Source of the DNA: Glycomyces paridis
Lineage (GTDB): Bacteria; Actinomycetota; Actinomycetes; Mycobacteriales; Micromonosporaceae
NCBI RefSeq assembly: GCF_004912155.1
Contig: NZ_STGX01000003.1
Coordinates: forward strand, 62,001 to 126,000
DNA length: 64,000 bases
Reading direction: 5' to 3'
Shown: piece after piece, positions 18,431-31,227 of the stretch
How the letters are laid out: every line of letters starts with the position of its first letter
Position numbering within the stretch: the first letter of the stretch is position 1
The notes under the pieces: generated by a model
Told to the model about the DNA's origin: nothing
The model's database searches: none
Seen by the model: only the letters and a program-made list of their open reading frames with translations
Made by a program: the position numbers and the translations under genes

Positions 18431-18459
18431 ATGTCACACCGCTGTCCCGGGTGTGACAT
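18431..18459. promoter_or_regulatory. Inverted repeat between whiA and gap
   Basis: ATGTCACACC (18431-18440) and GGTGTGACAT (18450-18459) are perfect 10-bp arms around 9 nt. It lies 64 nt after whiA and 180 nt before gap. It may be an operator for gap or a weak terminator for whiA; no T-run follows. A TACGCT box at about 18417 lies just upstream, which would put the repeat over a transcription start. Confidence 0.5.
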
Positions 18460-18582
18460 GATCGGGGGGAACCGGCCGCGACAGGTTTTCAGAACCTGAG
18501 CGGTAGGGTCAAGGAGTGCTCGGCGACGAGGCCGAACAGCGATCTGTTCCACCGTCGCTATTCGGCTGAACGGATCGCGTAC

Positions 18583-18600
18583 GAGACCGCCTCCGGTCTC
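18583..18600 (+). promoter_or_regulatory. Hairpin in the gap leader
   Basis: GAGACCG and CGGTCTC (7 bp, CCTC loop), 41 nt before the gap start. It could stabilise the mRNA 5' end or affect translation. The surrounding 18368-18640 gap contains no credible gene. Confidence 0.3.
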
Positions 18601-18625
18601 AGTCAGATATCCGATCCTGTTCTAG

Positions 18626-19636
<1,011 letters not shown>

Positions 19637-19643
19637 CTCGCCG

Positions 19644-20840
19644 ATGAAGACGCTGGACGAACTCCTCCAGGAGGGCGTCAACGGTCGGCGCGTACTCGTA
19701 CGCGCCGACCTCAACGTGCCTCTGGACGGAAAGAACATCACCGACGACGGCCGCATCCGCGCGGTCGCCCCGACGGTGAAGGCGCTCGCCGAAGCCGGCG
19801 CGCGCGTCGTGGTGTGCTCGCACCTGGGCCGCCCCAAGGGCGCCCCGGACCCCGCCTTCTCGCTGGCGCCCGTCGCCAAGCGCCTCGGCGAGGTCCTCGG
19901 CCGCGAGGTCGCCTTCGCGACCGACACCGTGGGCACGGACGCCGAGACGAAGGCCGTCGCCCAGGGCGACGGCGACGTGCTCCTGCTGGAGAACCTGCGC
20001 TTCAACAAGGGCGAGACCAGCAAGGACGACACCGAGCGGGCCGAGTTCGCGGGCCAGCTCGCGGCGTTCGGCGACCTGTACGTGGACGACGCCTTCGGCG
20101 CGGTCCACCGCAAGCACGCCTCGGTCTACGACGTCGCGAAGCTCCTGCCGCACTACGCCGGCTGGCTCATCGCGAAAGAGGTCGAGGTCCTCTCGAAGCT
20201 CACCGGCAAGCCCGAGCAGCCGTACGTGGTCATCCTCGGCGGCGCGAAGGTCTCCGACAAGCTCGCGGTCATCGACAACCTCCTCGACAAGGTCGACACG
20301 CTCATCGTCGGCGGCGGCATGATGTTCACGTTCCTCGCGGCCCAGGGCCACGAGGTCGGCTCGTCGCTGCTGGAGAAGGACCAGGTCGAGGTCTGCAAGT
20401 CCTACCTCGCCCGCGCCGCCGAACTCGGCGTCGAACTGCTGCTGCCGGTCGACACCGTCACCGCGGCCGAGTTCGCCGCCGACGCCGAGCCGCTGACGGT
20501 GTCCGTGGACGCCATCCCGGCCGAGCGCATGGGCCTGGACATCGGACCGGCCTCCGCCAAGCTCTTCGCCGAGCGGATCGCCGGAGCCGAGACCGTCTTC
20601 TGGAACGGCCCGATGGGCGTGTTCGAGTTCCCCGACTACGCCGCGGGGACCAAGACCGTCGCGCAGGCGCTGGTGGACTCCGACGCGTTCAGCGTGGTCG
20701 GCGGCGGGGACTCCGCCGCCGCGGTCCGCACCCTCGGCCTGCCCGAGGACGGATTCGGCCACATCTCGACCGGCGGCGGCGCCTCCCTCGAATACCTCGA
20801 GGGCAAGACGCTCCCCGGCCTTGACGCACTGGAGAAGTAG
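19644..20840 (+). CDS. pgk: Phosphoglycerate kinase
   Basis: Transfers phosphate from 1,3-bisphosphoglycerate to ADP. 398 residues. Motifs: RADLNVPLD near residue 20, [28 protein letters not shown] and the C-terminal GGGDSAAAV nucleotide loop followed by [18 protein letters not shown] 7 nt after gap; no strong site of its own, so probably coupled to gap translation. Confidence 0.98.
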   Translation: MKTLDELLQEGVNGRRVLVRADLNVPLDGKNITDDGRIRAVAPTVKALAEAGARVVVCSHLGRPKGAPDPAFSLAPVAKRLGEVLGREVAFATDTVGTDAETKAVAQGDGDVLLLENLRFNKGETSKDDTERAEFAGQLAAFGDLYVDDAFGAVHRKHASVYDVAKLLPHYAGWLIAKEVEVLSKLTGKPEQPYVVILGGAKVSDKLAVIDNLLDKVDTLIVGGGMMFTFLAAQGHEVGSSLLEKDQVEVCKSYLARAAELGVELLLPVDTVTAAEFAADAEPLTVSVDAIPAERMGLDIGPASAKLFAERIAGAETVFWNGPMGVFEFPDYAAGTKTVAQALVDSDAFSVVGGGDSAAAVRTLGLPEDGFGHISTGGGASLEYLEGKTLPGLDALEK

Positions 20841-20843
20841 AAG

Positions 20844-21629
20844 ATGACCGAAACCCGCAAGCCGCTCATCGCCGGCAACTGGAAGATGAACCTCAACCAC
20901 CTCGAAGCCATCGCGCTGGTGCAGAAGCTGGCCTTCAGCCTCACCCGCGAGCAGCTCGAAGCGGTCGAGGCCGTCGTCCTCCCGCCGTTCGTCGACATCC
21001 GCAGCGTGCAGACGCTGGTCGACGGCGACAAGCTGACCATCGGCTTCGGCGCCCAGGACCTGTCGGCGCACCCGTCCGGCGCGTACACCGGCGAGATCGC
21101 CGGCTCGATGCTCGCCAAGCTCGGCTGCTCCTACGTGGCCGTGGGCCACTCCGAGCGCCGGCAGTACCACGACGAGGGCGACGAACTGGTGGCCGCCAAG
21201 GTCCGCCAGGCCCTCAACAACGGCATCAGCCCGATCCTGTGCGTCGGCGAGGCGCTCGACGTCCGAGAGGCGGGCAACCACATCGCCCACTCGGTCTCGC
21301 AGCTCATCGCCGCCGTGGACGGGCTCACCGAAGAGGAGCTCGCCAAGGTCGTCGTGGCCTACGAGCCCGTCTGGGCCATCGGCACCGGCCGCACGGCCAG
21401 CGCCGAGGACGCCCAGGAGGTCATCGGGGCCCTGCGCGCCGCCATCGCCGAGAAGTTCGGCGCGGTGGCCGAGCGGGTCCGCATCCTCTACGGCGGTTCC
21501 GTGAAGTCCTCGAACGTCGCCCAGATCATGGGCAAGCCGGACATCGACGGCGCCCTCGTGGGCGGCGCGAGCCTGGACGCCGAGGAGTTTGCCAAGATCG
21601 TTCGCTTCCCCGAGCACGCGGGAGCGTAG
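20844..21629 (+). CDS. tpiA: Triosephosphate isomerase
   Basis: Interconverts dihydroxyacetone phosphate and glyceraldehyde 3-phosphate. 261 residues with GNWKMN (substrate-binding Asn and Lys, residues 11-16), VGHSERR (catalytic His), [12 protein letters not shown] (catalytic Glu) and the phosphate-binding ILYGGSV. Starts 3 nt after pgk and ends the glycolytic operon, with hairpins downstream. Confidence 0.98.
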   Translation: MTETRKPLIAGNWKMNLNHLEAIALVQKLAFSLTREQLEAVEAVVLPPFVDIRSVQTLVDGDKLTIGFGAQDLSAHPSGAYTGEIAGSMLAKLGCSYVAVGHSERRQYHDEGDELVAAKVRQALNNGISPILCVGEALDVREAGNHIAHSVSQLIAAVDGLTEEELAKVVVAYEPVWAIGTGRTASAEDAQEVIGALRAAIAEKFGAVAERVRILYGGSVKSSNVAQIMGKPDIDGALVGGASLDAEEFAKIVRFPEHAGA

Positions 21630-21640
21630 CGAGAGACCGT

Positions 21641-21716
21641 TCGCAGCGCCCGAGCTGAGCGCTGCGAGCCATTGACAGGGCCGTCGCACAACGTCGTGCG
21701 GCGGCTCCCTTCTTTT
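21641..21716 (+). terminator. Two hairpins with T-rich tail after tpiA
   Basis: First hairpin: TCGCAGCGC (21641-21649) with GCGCTGCGA (21659-21667). Second: GCCGTCGCAC (21680-21689) with GTGCGGCGGC (21696-21705), one G-T pair, followed by TCCCTTCTTTT. The second resembles a classical intrinsic terminator. Confidence 0.7.
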
Positions 21717-21743
21717 CCGGGTGCCGCATGGTGTGACACCGCA

Positions 21744-21773
21744 TTCGGTCGTTATCAGGCGTTCGGCTAGACT
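21744..21773 (+). promoter_or_regulatory. Candidate secG promoter
   Basis: TAGACT (21768-21773) is a good actinobacterial -10 element; TTCGGT (21744-21749) with an 18-nt spacer is a weak -35. It lies between the tpiA terminator and secG and would give a leader of about 50 nt. Confidence 0.45.
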
Positions 21774-21831
21774 CGGGCGTGGCCCGCGCCCCATAACGGG
21801 CCAGAATTGCTGAGAGGACACCCGATCACCG

Positions 21832-22080
21832 ATGATGACGGTTCTGAGTTACGCCCTGCTGATCATCCTGCTGCTTTCCAGCGCGATCCTGATCCTCATG
21901 GTGCTGCTGCACAAGGGCAAGGGCGGCGGTCTTTCGAGCATGTTCGGCGGCGGCATGTCCTCCGTGGCCTCCGGTTCGTCGGTGGCCGAGAAGAACCTCA
22001 CCCGCATCACGATCGGCGTCGGGGTCATCTGGTTCGCCTGCATCCTGGCCTTCGGGCTTCTGATGCGGACCATCGTCTAG
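21832..22080 (+). CDS. secG: Preprotein translocase subunit SecG
   Basis: 82 residues (81 if the second ATG is used), with two membrane helices (residues about 5-24 and 58-78) around a Gly-rich loop GGLSSMFGGGMSSVASGSS, typical of SecG. Auxiliary subunit of the SecYEG channel that helps SecA-driven protein export. Purines GAGAGGA lie 14-17 nt upstream. Followed by a strong terminator. Confidence 0.95.
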   Translation: MMTVLSYALLIILLLSSAILILMVLLHKGKGGGLSSMFGGGMSSVASGSSVAEKNLTRITIGVGVIWFACILAFGLLMRTIV

Positions 22081-22090
22081 CGACAGACTT

Positions 22091-22129
22091 CGATAGGGGC
22101 CCGCGAGCGACGCTCGCGGGCCCCTATCG
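22091..22129 (+). terminator. Strong intrinsic-type terminator after secG
   Basis: CGATAGGGGCCCGCGAGC (22091-22108) pairs perfectly with 22112-22129, an 18-bp stem with a 3-nt loop, followed by CTTTACCC. It begins 10 nt past the secG stop. Confidence 0.85.
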
Positions 22130-22216
22130 CTTTACCCAAGCGCCGCAACCGATCCGGTTCGAAATCCGCCGTCGGGACCGCCGCGGCTTTCGGTGCAAAG
22201 CGAACTCCCGGCAGTC

Positions 22217-22245
22217 TTTACAGTGTGTGCTTCACGTCATAGAAT
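22217..22245 (+). promoter_or_regulatory. rbpA promoter
   Basis: TTTACA (22217-22222), 17-nt spacer, TAGAAT (22240-22245): the best sigma70-like match seen in the window. A start near 22252 gives an rbpA leader of about 145 nt. The 22081-22397 gap thus holds the secG terminator, this promoter and a leader, with no gene. Confidence 0.7.
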
Positions 22246-22397
22246 TACCGAGGGCGGTCCCCCAACCGCTCAGGCCGGTGACTCCACGGCGTCGACCGGG
22301 GAGCCCCGCGGCCATCCTCCCGCAGACCCCTGGCGGCGCCGTCGCGCCCGGTCGACCTCTACAAGAGATCCCCCGTCTGTGAGGAGCGATCACACAT

Positions 22398-22751
22398 ATG
22401 TCCAACGGACAAGCCATCCGCGGCACGCGGATCGGCGCCGCCCCGGGACTCCACTCGGAACGCGGCGAACCCGTGCCACGGCAGAACGTCGTCTACTGGT
22501 GCGCCAACGGACACGAGACCGTTCGCCAATTCGCGCTCTACGTCGAGGTGCCGCAGGAATGGGACTGCACCTGCTGCGGCTGGCCCGCCAGCCCCGACCA
22601 GGAGAACCCGCCCGAGCGCCGATCCGCCAAGCCGTACAAGACCCACCTCAACTACGTGCGTGAGCGCCGCAGCGAGGAGGAGGCCGAAGACCTCCTCGCC
22701 GAAGCGCTCGCCGCCCGCGCCGCCGCCCGCGGCGAACGCTCCCTCTACTAG
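22398..22751 (+). CDS. rbpA: RNA polymerase-binding protein RbpA
   Basis: 117 residues. Contains the RbpA core VYWCANGHETVRQFA...PQEWDCTCCGWPA with the zinc-type Cys/His residues, the basic linker (ERRSAKPYKTHLNYVRERR) and the sigma-interacting helix EEEAEDLLAEALA. In actinobacteria RbpA binds core polymerase and principal sigma factors and stabilises the open complex. The SD is weak (GTGAGGAGCGATCAC gives GAGGAG 10 nt upstream of the ATG). Carries its own promoter. Confidence 0.96.
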   Translation: MSNGQAIRGTRIGAAPGLHSERGEPVPRQNVVYWCANGHETVRQFALYVEVPQEWDCTCCGWPASPDQENPPERRSAKPYKTHLNYVRERRSEEEAEDLLAEALAARAAARGERSLY

Positions 22752-22760
22752 AAGACACCG

Positions 22761-22810
22761 AGCGGCACTCACCACCGCTCCGATCGCAGCGGCACTCACC
22801 ACCGCTCCGA
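22761..22810. repeat. Tandem 23-bp direct repeat
   Basis: AGCGGCACTCACCACCGCTC plus CGA occurs at 22761-22783 and again at 22788-22810, separated by TCGC. Each unit also contains AGCGG/CCGCT arms around CACTCACCA, so each could form a small hairpin. Located between the rbpA stop and the convergent terminator. Confidence 0.8.
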
Positions 22811-22862
22811 GCGGCCCCAGATCGCAAGGTTGGGCGACGGGCCGCACCCGACACACGCTAAA

Positions 22863-22894
22863 GGCCCGGAGCGAACAGCGGTTCGCTCCGGGCC
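22863..22894. terminator. Bidirectional terminator between rbpA and pgl
   Basis: GGCCCGGAGCGAAC (22863-22876) and GTTCGCTCCGGGCC (22881-22894) make a perfect 14-bp stem with an AGCG loop, followed by CTTCTT on the plus strand and preceded by TAAA. It serves both the rbpA and the convergent pgl operon. Confidence 0.85.
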
Positions 22895-22906
22895 CTTCTT
22901 CGCGTC

Positions 22907-23650
22907 TCAGAACTCCAAGTGCTTCAAGCGCTCGGCGGCGTCCTTGTCGATCAGCCACCTGGTGTGGCCCTGCGCCTCGACCAGGCCCGCCGGAAGCTCG
23001 CGCTTCGACAGGGCCTCGTCGACCGCCTCGGCCTTGCCCGGGCCCGAGGCGATGATCCACGCCGCGGCGGCCGTGTTGAGGGCCTCCAGGGTCAGCGACA
23101 CGCGCTCCGGCGGCGGCTTGGGGGAGTGGTGCACCCCCACCGCCGAACCCGCCGCGTCGAGCGCGGCGTTGCCCGGGAACAGCGACGCCACGTGCCCGTC
23201 CTCGCCGATGCCCAGCAGCACCAGGTCGAACGCGGGAACGCCCGTCCCGCCGGCGGCGGTCTCCAGCTCGGCCGAGTACAGCGAGGCCGCCTCCTCGGGC
23301 GTGTCCACCACGTCGGAGGCCGCCATCGGGTGCACCCGCTCCGGGTCGACCGGCAGGTGGTCCAGGAACGCCTCGCGCGCCTGGGTCTCGTTCCGCTCCG
23401 GGTCGCCCGAGGGCAGGAACCGCTCGTCGCCCCACCAGAAGTCGACCCGCGACCAGTCCACGACACCGCGGATGCCCGAGGCCAGGACGTTCGCGTACAC
23501 CTTCGCGGCGATGCGGCCGCCGGTGAGCACGACCGACGCCGAACCCCGCTGCGCCTGCGCGTCCGCGAGCCGGTTGATCAACCGGGCCGCGACCGCGTCG
23601 GCCAGCACGTCGGCGTCCTCGTGCACGATCACGGCGCTCGAACGGCTCAT
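22907..23650 (-). CDS. pgl: 6-phosphogluconolactonase
   Basis: Hydrolyses 6-phosphogluconolactone in the oxidative pentose phosphate pathway. 247 residues. Motifs: VVLTGGRIAAKVYANVL near the N-terminus, WWGDERFLPSGDPERN, and FDLVLLGIGEDGHVASLFPG, the sugar-phosphate isomerase-like signature. The start ATG overlaps the opcA stop (ATGA). Last gene of the tkt-tal-pgi-zwf-opcA-pgl operon. Confidence 0.96.
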   Translation of the reverse strand: MSRSSAVIVHEDADVLADAVAARLINRLADAQAQRGSASVVLTGGRIAAKVYANVLASGIRGVVDWSRVDFWWGDERFLPSGDPERNETQAREAFLDHLPVDPERVHPMAASDVVDTPEEAASLYSAELETAAGGTGVPAFDLVLLGIGEDGHVASLFPGNAALDAAGSAVGVHHSPKPPPERVSLTLEALNTAAAAWIIASGPGKAEAVDEALSKRELPAGLVEAQGHTRWLIDKDAAERLKHLEF

Positions 23651-24594
23651 GCGGCCGCCCGATCCGACGCGTAGTGGTCCTTGAACGCGTCGAGCACGTG
23701 CCGGTAGGCAGTGTCGGGTTCGATGTGCCGCAGCTCCTCGGCGAGCAGCTGCCCCAGGGTGCGGCCCTGGAGCGTCTGGCGGCGCTTCGGCAGGCCCGCC
23801 TGGCGCAGCACCGTGGTGCCGTCGGTCTTGCGCTCGACCTCCATCGTCTCGCCCCCGACCATCGTGAACGCCACCGAGGCGATCGCGGGCAGGTGCTCGG
23901 AGTTGCGCTCGACCTCGGTGTCCACGACCTCCGGCGACACGCCCAGGCGCGTGTCGAGCCACGCGGCCATGAGCTGCGCCGACGGGTCGTCGTCGTCCGC
24001 CTTGATGACGATCTTCTCGACCGACTGGGTCACCCCGTCGAAGGCGCTGGCGATGAGCGAGCGCCACAGGCTGATCCGGGTCCAGCAGATGTCGGTGTCG
24101 CCGGGCACGTACGACTCGGCGCGCCGCGCCAGCGACGCGACCGGGTCGGCCGCGCGGGCCGAGTACGTGATGCGCCGGTCGGCGAACGAGCGCAGCTCGT
24201 GCTCCAGCCCGTACCGGACCGGGTCGAGCAGCCACCAGGTGACCACCGGGACGTCCGAGGCCAGCATGGGCAGCACGATCGAGGTCAGGTGCTTCGCGGC
24301 CGGACCGTCCAGGCGCAGGATGATCGCCTCGGCCGAACCGAGCCGGTCGCCCACGGTGACCTCGGCGTCGATGCGCGGCTCGGTCGCCTCCAGGTCCCGC
24401 GGGATCGCCAGGATCAGCCGGTACGGGTGCTCCTGCGCGGCGAACGAGGCGGCCTTCTCGACCTCCTCGCGCTCGTCCTCGGTGGTCAGCGCGACCAGGT
24501 TGAGCGCCAGGCCGGAGGTGCCGCCGCCGACCTCGTGAAGGAGCCCGTCGAGGGCCTTCATGATGTCGCCGGTGGTGGTGTCCTTCAGATGCAC
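23647..24594 (-). CDS. opcA: Glucose-6-phosphate dehydrogenase assembly protein OpcA
   Basis: 315 residues from a GTG with GGGGAG 7 nt upstream. Conserved blocks: GLALNLVALTTEDEREEVEKA, GDRLGSAEAIILRLDGPAAKHL, LPMLASDVPVVTWWLLDP, TDICWTRISLWRSL. OpcA is needed for full glucose-6-phosphate dehydrogenase activity in cyanobacteria and many actinobacteria and is encoded next to zwf, as here. It overlaps pgl by 4 nt. Confidence 0.95.
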   Translation of the reverse strand: MHLKDTTTGDIMKALDGLLHEVGGGTSGLALNLVALTTEDEREEVEKAASFAAQEHPYRLILAIPRDLEATEPRIDAEVTVGDRLGSAEAIILRLDGPAAKHLTSIVLPMLASDVPVVTWWLLDPVRYGLEHELRSFADRRITYSARAADPVASLARRAESYVPGDTDICWTRISLWRSLIASAFDGVTQSVEKIVIKADDDDPSAQLMAAWLDTRLGVSPEVVDTEVERNSEHLPAIASVAFTMVGGETMEVERKTDGTTVLRQAGLPKRRQTLQGRTLGQLLAEELRHIEPDTAYRHVLDAFKDHYASDRAAA

Positions 24595-24609
24595 GTCCAG
24601 ACTCCCCTT

Positions 24610-26151
24610 CTAGGCCCGGCGCCAGCGGCGGCCGGAGGATTGCAGCATGAGGTCGGCCCCGGCGGGGCCCCACGTCCCGGACTCGTACGGCTCGGGCTTC
24701 GTGCTCTCCCAGTACTCTTCGAGCGGGTCGATGACCGCCCACGAGGCGTCGACCTCCTGCGCGTCGGGGAACAGCGTCTTGTCGCCCAGCAGCACGTCCA
24801 GGATGAGCCGCTCGTACGCCTCGGGGCTCGACTCGGTGAACGTCTCGCCGTAGCCGAAGCCCATCGAGATGTCCCGCAGCTCCATGCCGGTGCCCGGGAC
24901 CTTCGAGCCGAACTTCACCGTGATGCCCTCGTCCGGCTGGACCCGGATGACCAGCTGGTTGTTCCCCAGGGTCGTCGTGTCGTAGTCGGCGAACGGCATG
25001 TGCGGGGCCTCCTTGAAGACCACCGCGATCTCGGTGACGCGCTTGGGCAGCCGCTTCCCGGTGCGCAGGTAGAACGGCACGCCGTTCCAGCGCCGGTTCT
25101 GGATGCCGATCTGGACCGCCGCGTACGTCTCGGTGGTCGAGGTCTGCGGGATGTTGTCCTCGGCCAGGTAGCCCTTGACGGGGCGGCCCTGCACCCAGCC
25201 GTCGGTGTACTGGCCGCGGATCGCGGTCGCCTCGAGATCGTCGTGGAGCTTGATGGCCCGCAGGACCTTCAGCTTCTCGGTGCGGATCTCCTCGGCCTCG
25301 AACCCGTTGGGCTGCTCCATCGCCGCGATGGCGAGGAGCTGGAGCACGTGGTTCTGGAGGACGTCGCGGGCCGCGCCGTTGTCGTCGTAGAACCCCGCCC
25401 GGGTGCCGATGCCGACGTCCTCGGCCATCGTGATCTGCACGTGGTCGACGTAGTTGGAGTTCCAGATCGGCTCGAACATCGCGTTCGCGAAGCGCAGCGC
25501 GAAGATGTTCTGCACCGTCTCCTTGCCGAGGTAGTGGTCGATGCGGAACACGTCGGGCGCGGTGAACACCTGGTCGACGAGCTCGTTGAGCTCCGACGCG
25601 GACGCGCGGTCCTCGCCGAAGGGCTTCTCGACCACGACGCGGCGCCAGCCGCCGCCGTCCTGGCGGTTGTCCGACATGCCGGTCCGCTTGAGCTGCTTGA
25701 GCACGGTCGGGAACGCCAGCGGCGGGATCGAGAAGTACATCGCCGCGTTGCCGACGATGCCGTGCGTGATCCGCAGGTCGTCCACGGTCGCGTCGAGCCG
25801 GTCGAAGGCCGCGTCGTCGTCGAACGCGCCCTGCACGAACTTGAAGTTGCCGGCCAGGCGCGCCCAGACCTCCTCGCGCCACGGCGTGCGCGCGTGGGCC
25901 TTGGCGGCCTCGCGGGACATCTCCTCGAAGGTCTCGTCGCCCCAGTCGCGGCGGGCGAAACCGACGATGACGAACGACGCCGGGAGCAGGCCCCGGTTGG
26001 CGAGGTCGTAGATCGCCGGGATGAGCTTCTTCTTCGCGAGGTCGCCGGTCACGCCGAAGATCACCAGGGCGCATGGCTCGGGGATGCGCGGCAGCCGCCG
26101 GTCGGCCGGGTCGCGGAGCGGGTTGACGTGGGTCGCAGGGGCGTCGCTCAT
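24610..26151 (-). CDS. zwf: Glucose-6-phosphate 1-dehydrogenase
   Basis: First enzyme of the oxidative pentose phosphate pathway, making NADPH. 513 residues. FGVTGDLAKKKLIPAIYDL is the nucleotide-binding motif; RIDHYLGKETVQN carries the catalytic His; the C-terminal domain contains GSKVPGTGMELRDISM and GDKTLFPD. Its ATG lies directly at the pgi stop and 15 nt separate it from opcA. Confidence 0.98.
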   Translation of the reverse strand: MSDAPATHVNPLRDPADRRLPRIPEPCALVIFGVTGDLAKKKLIPAIYDLANRGLLPASFVIVGFARRDWGDETFEEMSREAAKAHARTPWREEVWARLAGNFKFVQGAFDDDAAFDRLDATVDDLRITHGIVGNAAMYFSIPPLAFPTVLKQLKRTGMSDNRQDGGGWRRVVVEKPFGEDRASASELNELVDQVFTAPDVFRIDHYLGKETVQNIFALRFANAMFEPIWNSNYVDHVQITMAEDVGIGTRAGFYDDNGAARDVLQNHVLQLLAIAAMEQPNGFEAEEIRTEKLKVLRAIKLHDDLEATAIRGQYTDGWVQGRPVKGYLAEDNIPQTSTTETYAAVQIGIQNRRWNGVPFYLRTGKRLPKRVTEIAVVFKEAPHMPFADYDTTTLGNNQLVIRVQPDEGITVKFGSKVPGTGMELRDISMGFGYGETFTESSPEAYERLILDVLLGDKTLFPDAQEVDASWAVIDPLEEYWESTKPEPYESGTWGPAGADLMLQSSGRRWRRA

Positions 26152-27768
26152 CTAGCTCAGCTCCCGCACCGCGTGGAGCACCTGGTTGACGCCGCGCTCG
26201 CGGTCGGTCAGGTGCAGGCGCACGATCGGGCGCTCGCGGGACTGGAGGGCCTGGCGGTCCCCGGCGGCCTGCGCGGCCTGGAGGCCCGCGAAGGTGTAGT
26301 CGCGGCCGGGGATGTCGAGGTCCTCGGCGCTGGCGCCGGTGATCTGGAGGAACACGCCGGTCTGGCGCCCGCCCTTGTGGAACTGCCCGGTGGAGTGCAG
26401 GAACCGCGGTCCCCAGCCCCAGGTGACGGGCGCGCCGGTCCGGTCGGCCAGTTCGGCGCGGAGCTTCGCCAGGTCAGCGTCGTCGATCCGGTCGAGGTAG
26501 GCCAGGACGGCGATGTACGCGCCCTCGCTGTCGGCGTCGGTGAGGATCTCCCCGAGCGCCCCGGCGACGGTCTCGGCGTGCGAGCCGTAGATCTCGACCG
26601 CGCCGTCCACGGCGTGCGGGCGCTCCTCGGGCAGGCCGTCGGCGAGGATGCGGTTGGTGTTGTTCTTCGACTCGGTGACGTTCGGCTGGTTGAACGGGTC
26701 GATGCCGATGAGGTACCCGGCGTACGCGGTCGCGAGCTCCCACGCGAGGAACTGCGCGCCGAGCGGGCCGTTGACGACCACGTCGGGCATCGCCAGCGCC
26801 GAGCCGGACGAGGGCAGGCCCGTGGAGGAACCGCCGACGGTGGCGTAGACGCGGTCGGCGCCGCGAGCGCCGGGGGCGGCGGGTCCTTCGAGGACGACCG
26901 GGAGGGTCCCCTTGCCGTCCTTGCCGAGGGACTCGGCGATGAGCTGCTCGGCCCAGTCGCCGAGGCCGACGATGCCGGTGCCGTCGTCGGCGATGGTGAT
27001 CGTCTGCTTGGCGGCGATGACCGCGCCGAGCACCACGGCCGGGTCGTCCCCGTCGGAGCCGATGGTGGCCGCGAAGGTCTCGGCCTGGTCGATGAGCTCG
27101 GCGATGTCGGCGCCCGCGAGCGCGGTCGGCACGAGGCCGAACGCGGTCAGCGCCGAGTAGCGCCCGCCCACGGTGGCGTCGGCGAGGAACAGGTGCGAGC
27201 CCTGCGCGGTCGCCAGCTCCTCCAGCGCCGAGCCGGGGTCGGTGACGAACACGAACCGCTTGGCGTGGTCGGTGACGCCGACGGCCTCGAACGCGGCCTC
27301 GAAGGCGCGGCGCTGCGAGTCGGTCTCCACGGTCGAGCCGGACTTGGAGGAGACGACCACGGCGGTGCGCCGCAGCGAGGCCTCGCCGAGTTCGGCCAGG
27401 ATCTGGCCGGGGTCGGTGGTGTCGAGGATGCTGATGCCCAGGTCCAGGGTCCGGGAGATGACCTCGGGCGCGAGCGAGGAGCCGCCCATGCCCGCGAGGG
27501 CGATGTGGTCGACGCCCTGCTCGCCGAGTTCGGCGCGCAGCTTCGCGAGCGGCGCGACGAGCTCTTTGGACTGCACGAACGTGTCGACCCAGCCGAGCCG
27601 GATCGCGGCCTCCTCCTCCGCTTCGGGGCCCCACAGGGTGGCGTCCTTGGCGGCGACCTTGGCGGGCACGCCTTCGGCCCTGAGCCGGTCGACGCCAGCG
27701 TTCACGTCGACGCCGGTGGTGACCGCGAGGCCTCCGGCGGCTTCCATCTTGCCCATCGGCTCGCTCAC
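26152..27768 (-). CDS. pgi: Glucose-6-phosphate isomerase
   Basis: Interconverts glucose 6-phosphate and fructose 6-phosphate. 538 residues starting from a GTG overlapping the tal stop (GTGA). It belongs to the actinobacterial PGI type: [27 protein letters not shown] (SIS-fold sugar-phosphate site), [13 protein letters not shown] and [17 protein letters not shown]. The SIS-type fold differs from the classical enterobacterial PGI, so annotation pipelines may call it only an SIS-domain protein. Position between tal and zwf supports the assignment. Confidence 0.93.
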   Translation of the reverse strand: MSEPMGKMEAAGGLAVTTGVDVNAGVDRLRAEGVPAKVAAKDATLWGPEAEEEAAIRLGWVDTFVQSKELVAPLAKLRAELGEQGVDHIALAGMGGSSLAPEVISRTLDLGISILDTTDPGQILAELGEASLRRTAVVVSSKSGSTVETDSQRRAFEAAFEAVGVTDHAKRFVFVTDPGSALEELATAQGSHLFLADATVGGRYSALTAFGLVPTALAGADIAELIDQAETFAATIGSDGDDPAVVLGAVIAAKQTITIADDGTGIVGLGDWAEQLIAESLGKDGKGTLPVVLEGPAAPGARGADRVYATVGGSSTGLPSSGSALAMPDVVVNGPLGAQFLAWELATAYAGYLIGIDPFNQPNVTESKNNTNRILADGLPEERPHAVDGAVEIYGSHAETVAGALGEILTDADSEGAYIAVLAYLDRIDDADLAKLRAELADRTGAPVTWGWGPRFLHSTGQFHKGGRQTGVFLQITGASAEDLDIPGRDYTFAGLQAAQAAGDRQALQSRERPIVRLHLTDRERGVNQVLHAVRELS

Positions 27769-28886
27769 TTCTGTGCTCCGCTCGTGTTGAGCTTGGACTC
27801 GATCTGCTCCAGCAGCTGCTTCCAGCTGACGATGAACTTGTCCACGCCTTCGTCTTCGAGGACCTTCACGACGTCGGCGTAGTCGACGCCGACCCGCTCC
27901 AGGCGGAGCATGACGGTCGCGGCGTCGGCGTAGTGCGGCCGGATCGTGTCGGCCTCGACCTCACCGTGGTCGGCGAAGTCGTGGAGGGTGCCCTCGGGCA
28001 TGGTGTTGACGGTGCCGGGGGCGATGAGGTCCTCGACGTAGAGGACGTCGCGGTAGTCGGGGTTCTTGACCGACGTGGACGCCCACAGCGGGCGCTGCGG
28101 GACGGCCCCGGCCGCGGCCAGCGCCTCCCAGCGCCCGGTCGCGAACGCGTTCTCGAACTCCTGGTAGGCCAGTCGCGCGTTGGCGACGGCGGCCTTCCCC
28201 TTGAGCGCCAGGGCCTCGTCGGTGCCGATGCCGTCGAGCCGCTTGTCGATCTCGGAGTCCACGCGGGACACGAAGAACGAGGCGACCGAGCGGATCGTTG
28301 AGAGGTCGAGGCCTTTGCCCTTCGCGATCTCCAGGCCGGCCATGTAGGCGTCCATGACGCCCCGGTAGCGCTCCAGGGAGAAGATCAGCGTCACGTTGAC
28401 GCTGATGCCCTCGCCGATCGCGGCGGTGATGGCGGGGAGCCCGGCCTCGGTGGCCGGGATCTTGATCATGGTGTTGGGGCGGTCCACGGCCCACCACAGG
28501 GCCTTGGCCTCGGCGATGGTCGCCTCGGTCTCGTGGGCGAGGCGGGGGTCGACCTCGATGGACACGCGGCCGTCCTGGCCACCGGTGGTCTCGAAGACCG
28601 TGGCCAGGACGTCCGCCGCCCAGCGGATGTCGAAGGTGGTGATGGCGCGAGCGGCCTCGTCGACGCTCACCTTCCGGACCGCGAGGTCCGCGATCTGCTC
28701 GTCGTAACCGCTGCCCTTGCTCAGGGCGGCGGCGAAAATGGACGGGTTCGACGTGACGCCCGCGACGGACGACCCGGCGATGAGTTCCTTCAGGTTGCCC
28801 GTCTCCAGTCGCTCGCGCGAGATGTCGTCGAGCCAGACCGACACCCCCGCCGCCGACAGACCGGCGAGATTCTCGTTCGCGCTCAT
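27765..28886 (-). CDS. tal: Transaldolase
   Basis: Transfers a dihydroxyacetone unit between sugar phosphates in the non-oxidative pentose phosphate pathway. 373 residues from the ATG at 28886, which has GGAGGAACC upstream; an in-frame extension further upstream runs into tkt and is not supported. Motifs: [23 protein letters not shown] with the Schiff-base Lys, and [12 protein letters not shown]. Length matches the longer actinobacterial form. Confidence 0.97.
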   Translation of the reverse strand: MSANENLAGLSAAGVSVWLDDISRERLETGNLKELIAGSSVAGVTSNPSIFAAALSKGSGYDEQIADLAVRKVSVDEAARAITTFDIRWAADVLATVFETTGGQDGRVSIEVDPRLAHETEATIAEAKALWWAVDRPNTMIKIPATEAGLPAITAAIGEGISVNVTLIFSLERYRGVMDAYMAGLEIAKGKGLDLSTIRSVASFFVSRVDSEIDKRLDGIGTDEALALKGKAAVANARLAYQEFENAFATGRWEALAAAGAVPQRPLWASTSVKNPDYRDVLYVEDLIAPGTVNTMPEGTLHDFADHGEVEADTIRPHYADAATVMLRLERVGVDYADVVKVLEDEGVDKFIVSWKQLLEQIESKLNTSGAQK

Positions 28887-28923
28887 CGGTTCCTCCAGCC
28901 TTCCAGCTAGTTCCGCTTGCCTG

Positions 28924-31002
<2,079 letters not shown>

Positions 31003-31213
31003 TGCGATACTCCTTGATACTCGTATTGATGCTCGTCGTATTTGGGCCCTTGACGTGTGCCTTCTGACCCTACCTACACAGGCTGAACTTTATGCGCGGT
31101 CTCTCGCAGGGCGAAATTCGGCGCGTTGTGAACCCGCCCACGAGCAATCCTCGCACCCGAAAGGCCCTGGTAGGGGCCATCGACCCAGGCCCCGGTCACA
31201 ACCGCACAGACCG

Positions 31214-31219
31214 TATGGT
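31214..31219 (+). promoter_or_regulatory. -10-like box before ctaB
   Basis: TATGGT ends 5 nt before the GTG and 8 nt before the ATG that could start ctaB, so transcription would begin at about the start codon. The rest of the 225-bp divergent tkt-ctaB gap also holds TTGACG at 31050-31055, which lacks a well-spaced -10. Confidence 0.35.
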
Positions 31220-31227
31220 GGGCGGTG

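Noticed and set aside
23674-27882. 1402-codon plus-strand frame opposite opcA, zwf and pgi
   Set aside because: Antisense to well-supported enzymes; no recognisable domain.
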